64,000 bases of DNA. It comes from Roseibium sp. MMSF_3412 (GTDB lineage Bacteria; Pseudomonadota; Alphaproteobacteria; Rhizobiales; Stappiaceae). A program made the translations under genes and the position numbers. The notes under the pieces were generated by a model. It saw only the letters and a list, made by a program, of their open reading frames with translations. It was not told the DNA's origin and ran no database searches. Below, piece after piece: positions 63,544 through 64,000 of the stretch; position 1 is the stretch's first letter; each line of letters begins with the position of its first letter. The DNA lies in assembly GCF_030733265.1 (NCBI RefSeq), contig NZ_JASHJI010000011.1:124001-188000 (forward strand). The letters run 5' to 3'.

Positions 63544-64000
63544 ATGCCAAGCTCTTATCAGGCCCCGAGCCGAAAAGACAAGATGCAAGCGACAACCCAC
63601 AGCCAGTCCTCGAAGTCAAACACGACGAACGAGGCGGCTTCCGTGCGCAAGATTCTCTCTTCGAAGGGTCAGGAGGTTTTCGCCCTCCGCCCGCAGAACA
63701 CGCTTCTGGAAGCGGCGGAAATGCTGCGCGACAAGAGGATCGGCGCCCTGATCGTCAAGGATGCTGCCGGAGAACTTCAGGGCATCCTGTCGGAGAGGGA
63801 CATCGTGCGCAGGCTCGCGGAGACGCCCGGGGAAACGCTCAAACAGACGGTCGGGGACATCATGACGCGCGATGTGGAAGTGTGTCAGCCTGATGATCCG
63901 CTGATTTCCCTGTTGCGCAAGATGACCGAAGGCCGTTTCCGGCACATGCCCGTTGTTGAGAACGGGGCGGTCATCGGCATGGTCACGATCGGGGACGTCG
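63544..64000 (+). CDS. CBS-domain protein (N-terminal part, cut by window edge)
   Basis: The frame opens at ATG 63544 behind GGGAG and runs off the right edge after 152 codons. After a ~38-residue polar start, two CBS repeats follow: ...NTLLEAAEMLRDKRIGALIV with GILSERDIVRRLAE, then VGDIMTRDVEVCQPDDPL with the VIGMVTIGDV strand. CBS pairs bind adenosyl nucleotides and act as energy or redox sensors. Stand-alone CBS proteins of about 140-190 residues are typical, so little is missing. Confidence 0.9.
   Translation, partial: MPSSYQAPSRKDKMQATTHSQSSKSNTTNEAASVRKILSSKGQEVFALRPQNTLLEAAEMLRDKRIGALIVKDAAGELQGILSERDIVRRLAETPGETLKQTVGDIMTRDVEVCQPDDPLISLLRKMTEGRFRHMPVVENGAVIGMVTIGDV

Noticed and set aside
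1..64000. tRNA, rRNA, CRISPR arrays, prophage and complete IS elements.
   Set aside because: I saw no cloverleaf with a CCA-type end, no rRNA-like stretch, no regularly spaced direct repeats, and no transposase or phage gene. A covariance-model scan would be needed to exclude small RNAs.

Overview
The window reads as GC-rich chromosomal DNA of a marine, Roseobacter- or Stappiaceae-like alphaproteobacterium (a Roseibium/Labrenzia-type genome is my best guess). The basis is gene content: a six-subunit Na+-translocating NADH:quinone reductase, OpgC, a VPLPA-type C-terminal sorting tail, TAXI-TRAP transport, non-pyrrolysine MttB-family methyltransferases, and the style of the short dispersed repeats. 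I see no rRNA, tRNA, CRISPR array, phage module or complete insertion sequence.

Layout. 0-5 kb: start of an ABC ATPase gene (cut by the window edge), an OmpA-domain protein, a short PLP decarboxylase and a chemoreceptor. 5.4-24 kb: a catabolic island with four regulators (two LysR, one GlxA/AraC type, one GntR), two MttB-family corrinoid methyltransferases, two enolase-superfamily enzymes (one close to hydroxyproline-betaine 2-epimerase HpbD), a DHDPS-family lyase, an aldehyde dehydrogenase, an FAD amine/D-amino-acid oxidase, two SDRs and a tandem-domain CaiB/BaiF protein; a permease with its LysR regulator sits inside it. 24.4-29.9 kb: a peptide/opine-type ABC importer operon ending in a strong terminator. 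30-35 kb: a DegT aminotransferase, a repeat cluster, ada and panC-panB. 35.5-38.7 kb: a TAXI-TRAP importer. 38.7-44.7 kb: an orphan membrane protein, an HxlR regulator divergent from a BBE-type flavoprotein, two exported proteins and RidA. 44.7-55.5 kb: a TPP enzyme/CaiB pair, a secreted esterase, an ion channel, an SDR, a 31-codon gene with its own terminator, DUF302 and YeeE/YedE proteins, a TTC38-like protein and OpgC. 55.5-55.7 kb: a MITE. 55.9-63.3 kb: nqrABCDEF with divergent apbE-nqrM. The right edge cuts a CBS-domain gene.

How the genes may work together: the 5.4-24 kb island looks like a pathway for quaternary amines such as (hydroxy)proline betaines. MttB proteins would remove methyl groups onto a corrinoid protein, HpbD would epimerise the ring carbon, and the FAD oxidase, DHDPS-family deaminase and aldehyde dehydrogenase would turn a D-configured cyclic amino acid into a central metabolite. 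The neighbouring ABC operon may supply the substrate. The order of steps is inference; the enzyme families are visible in the sequence. No corrinoid protein or Rieske demethylase gene lies in the window.
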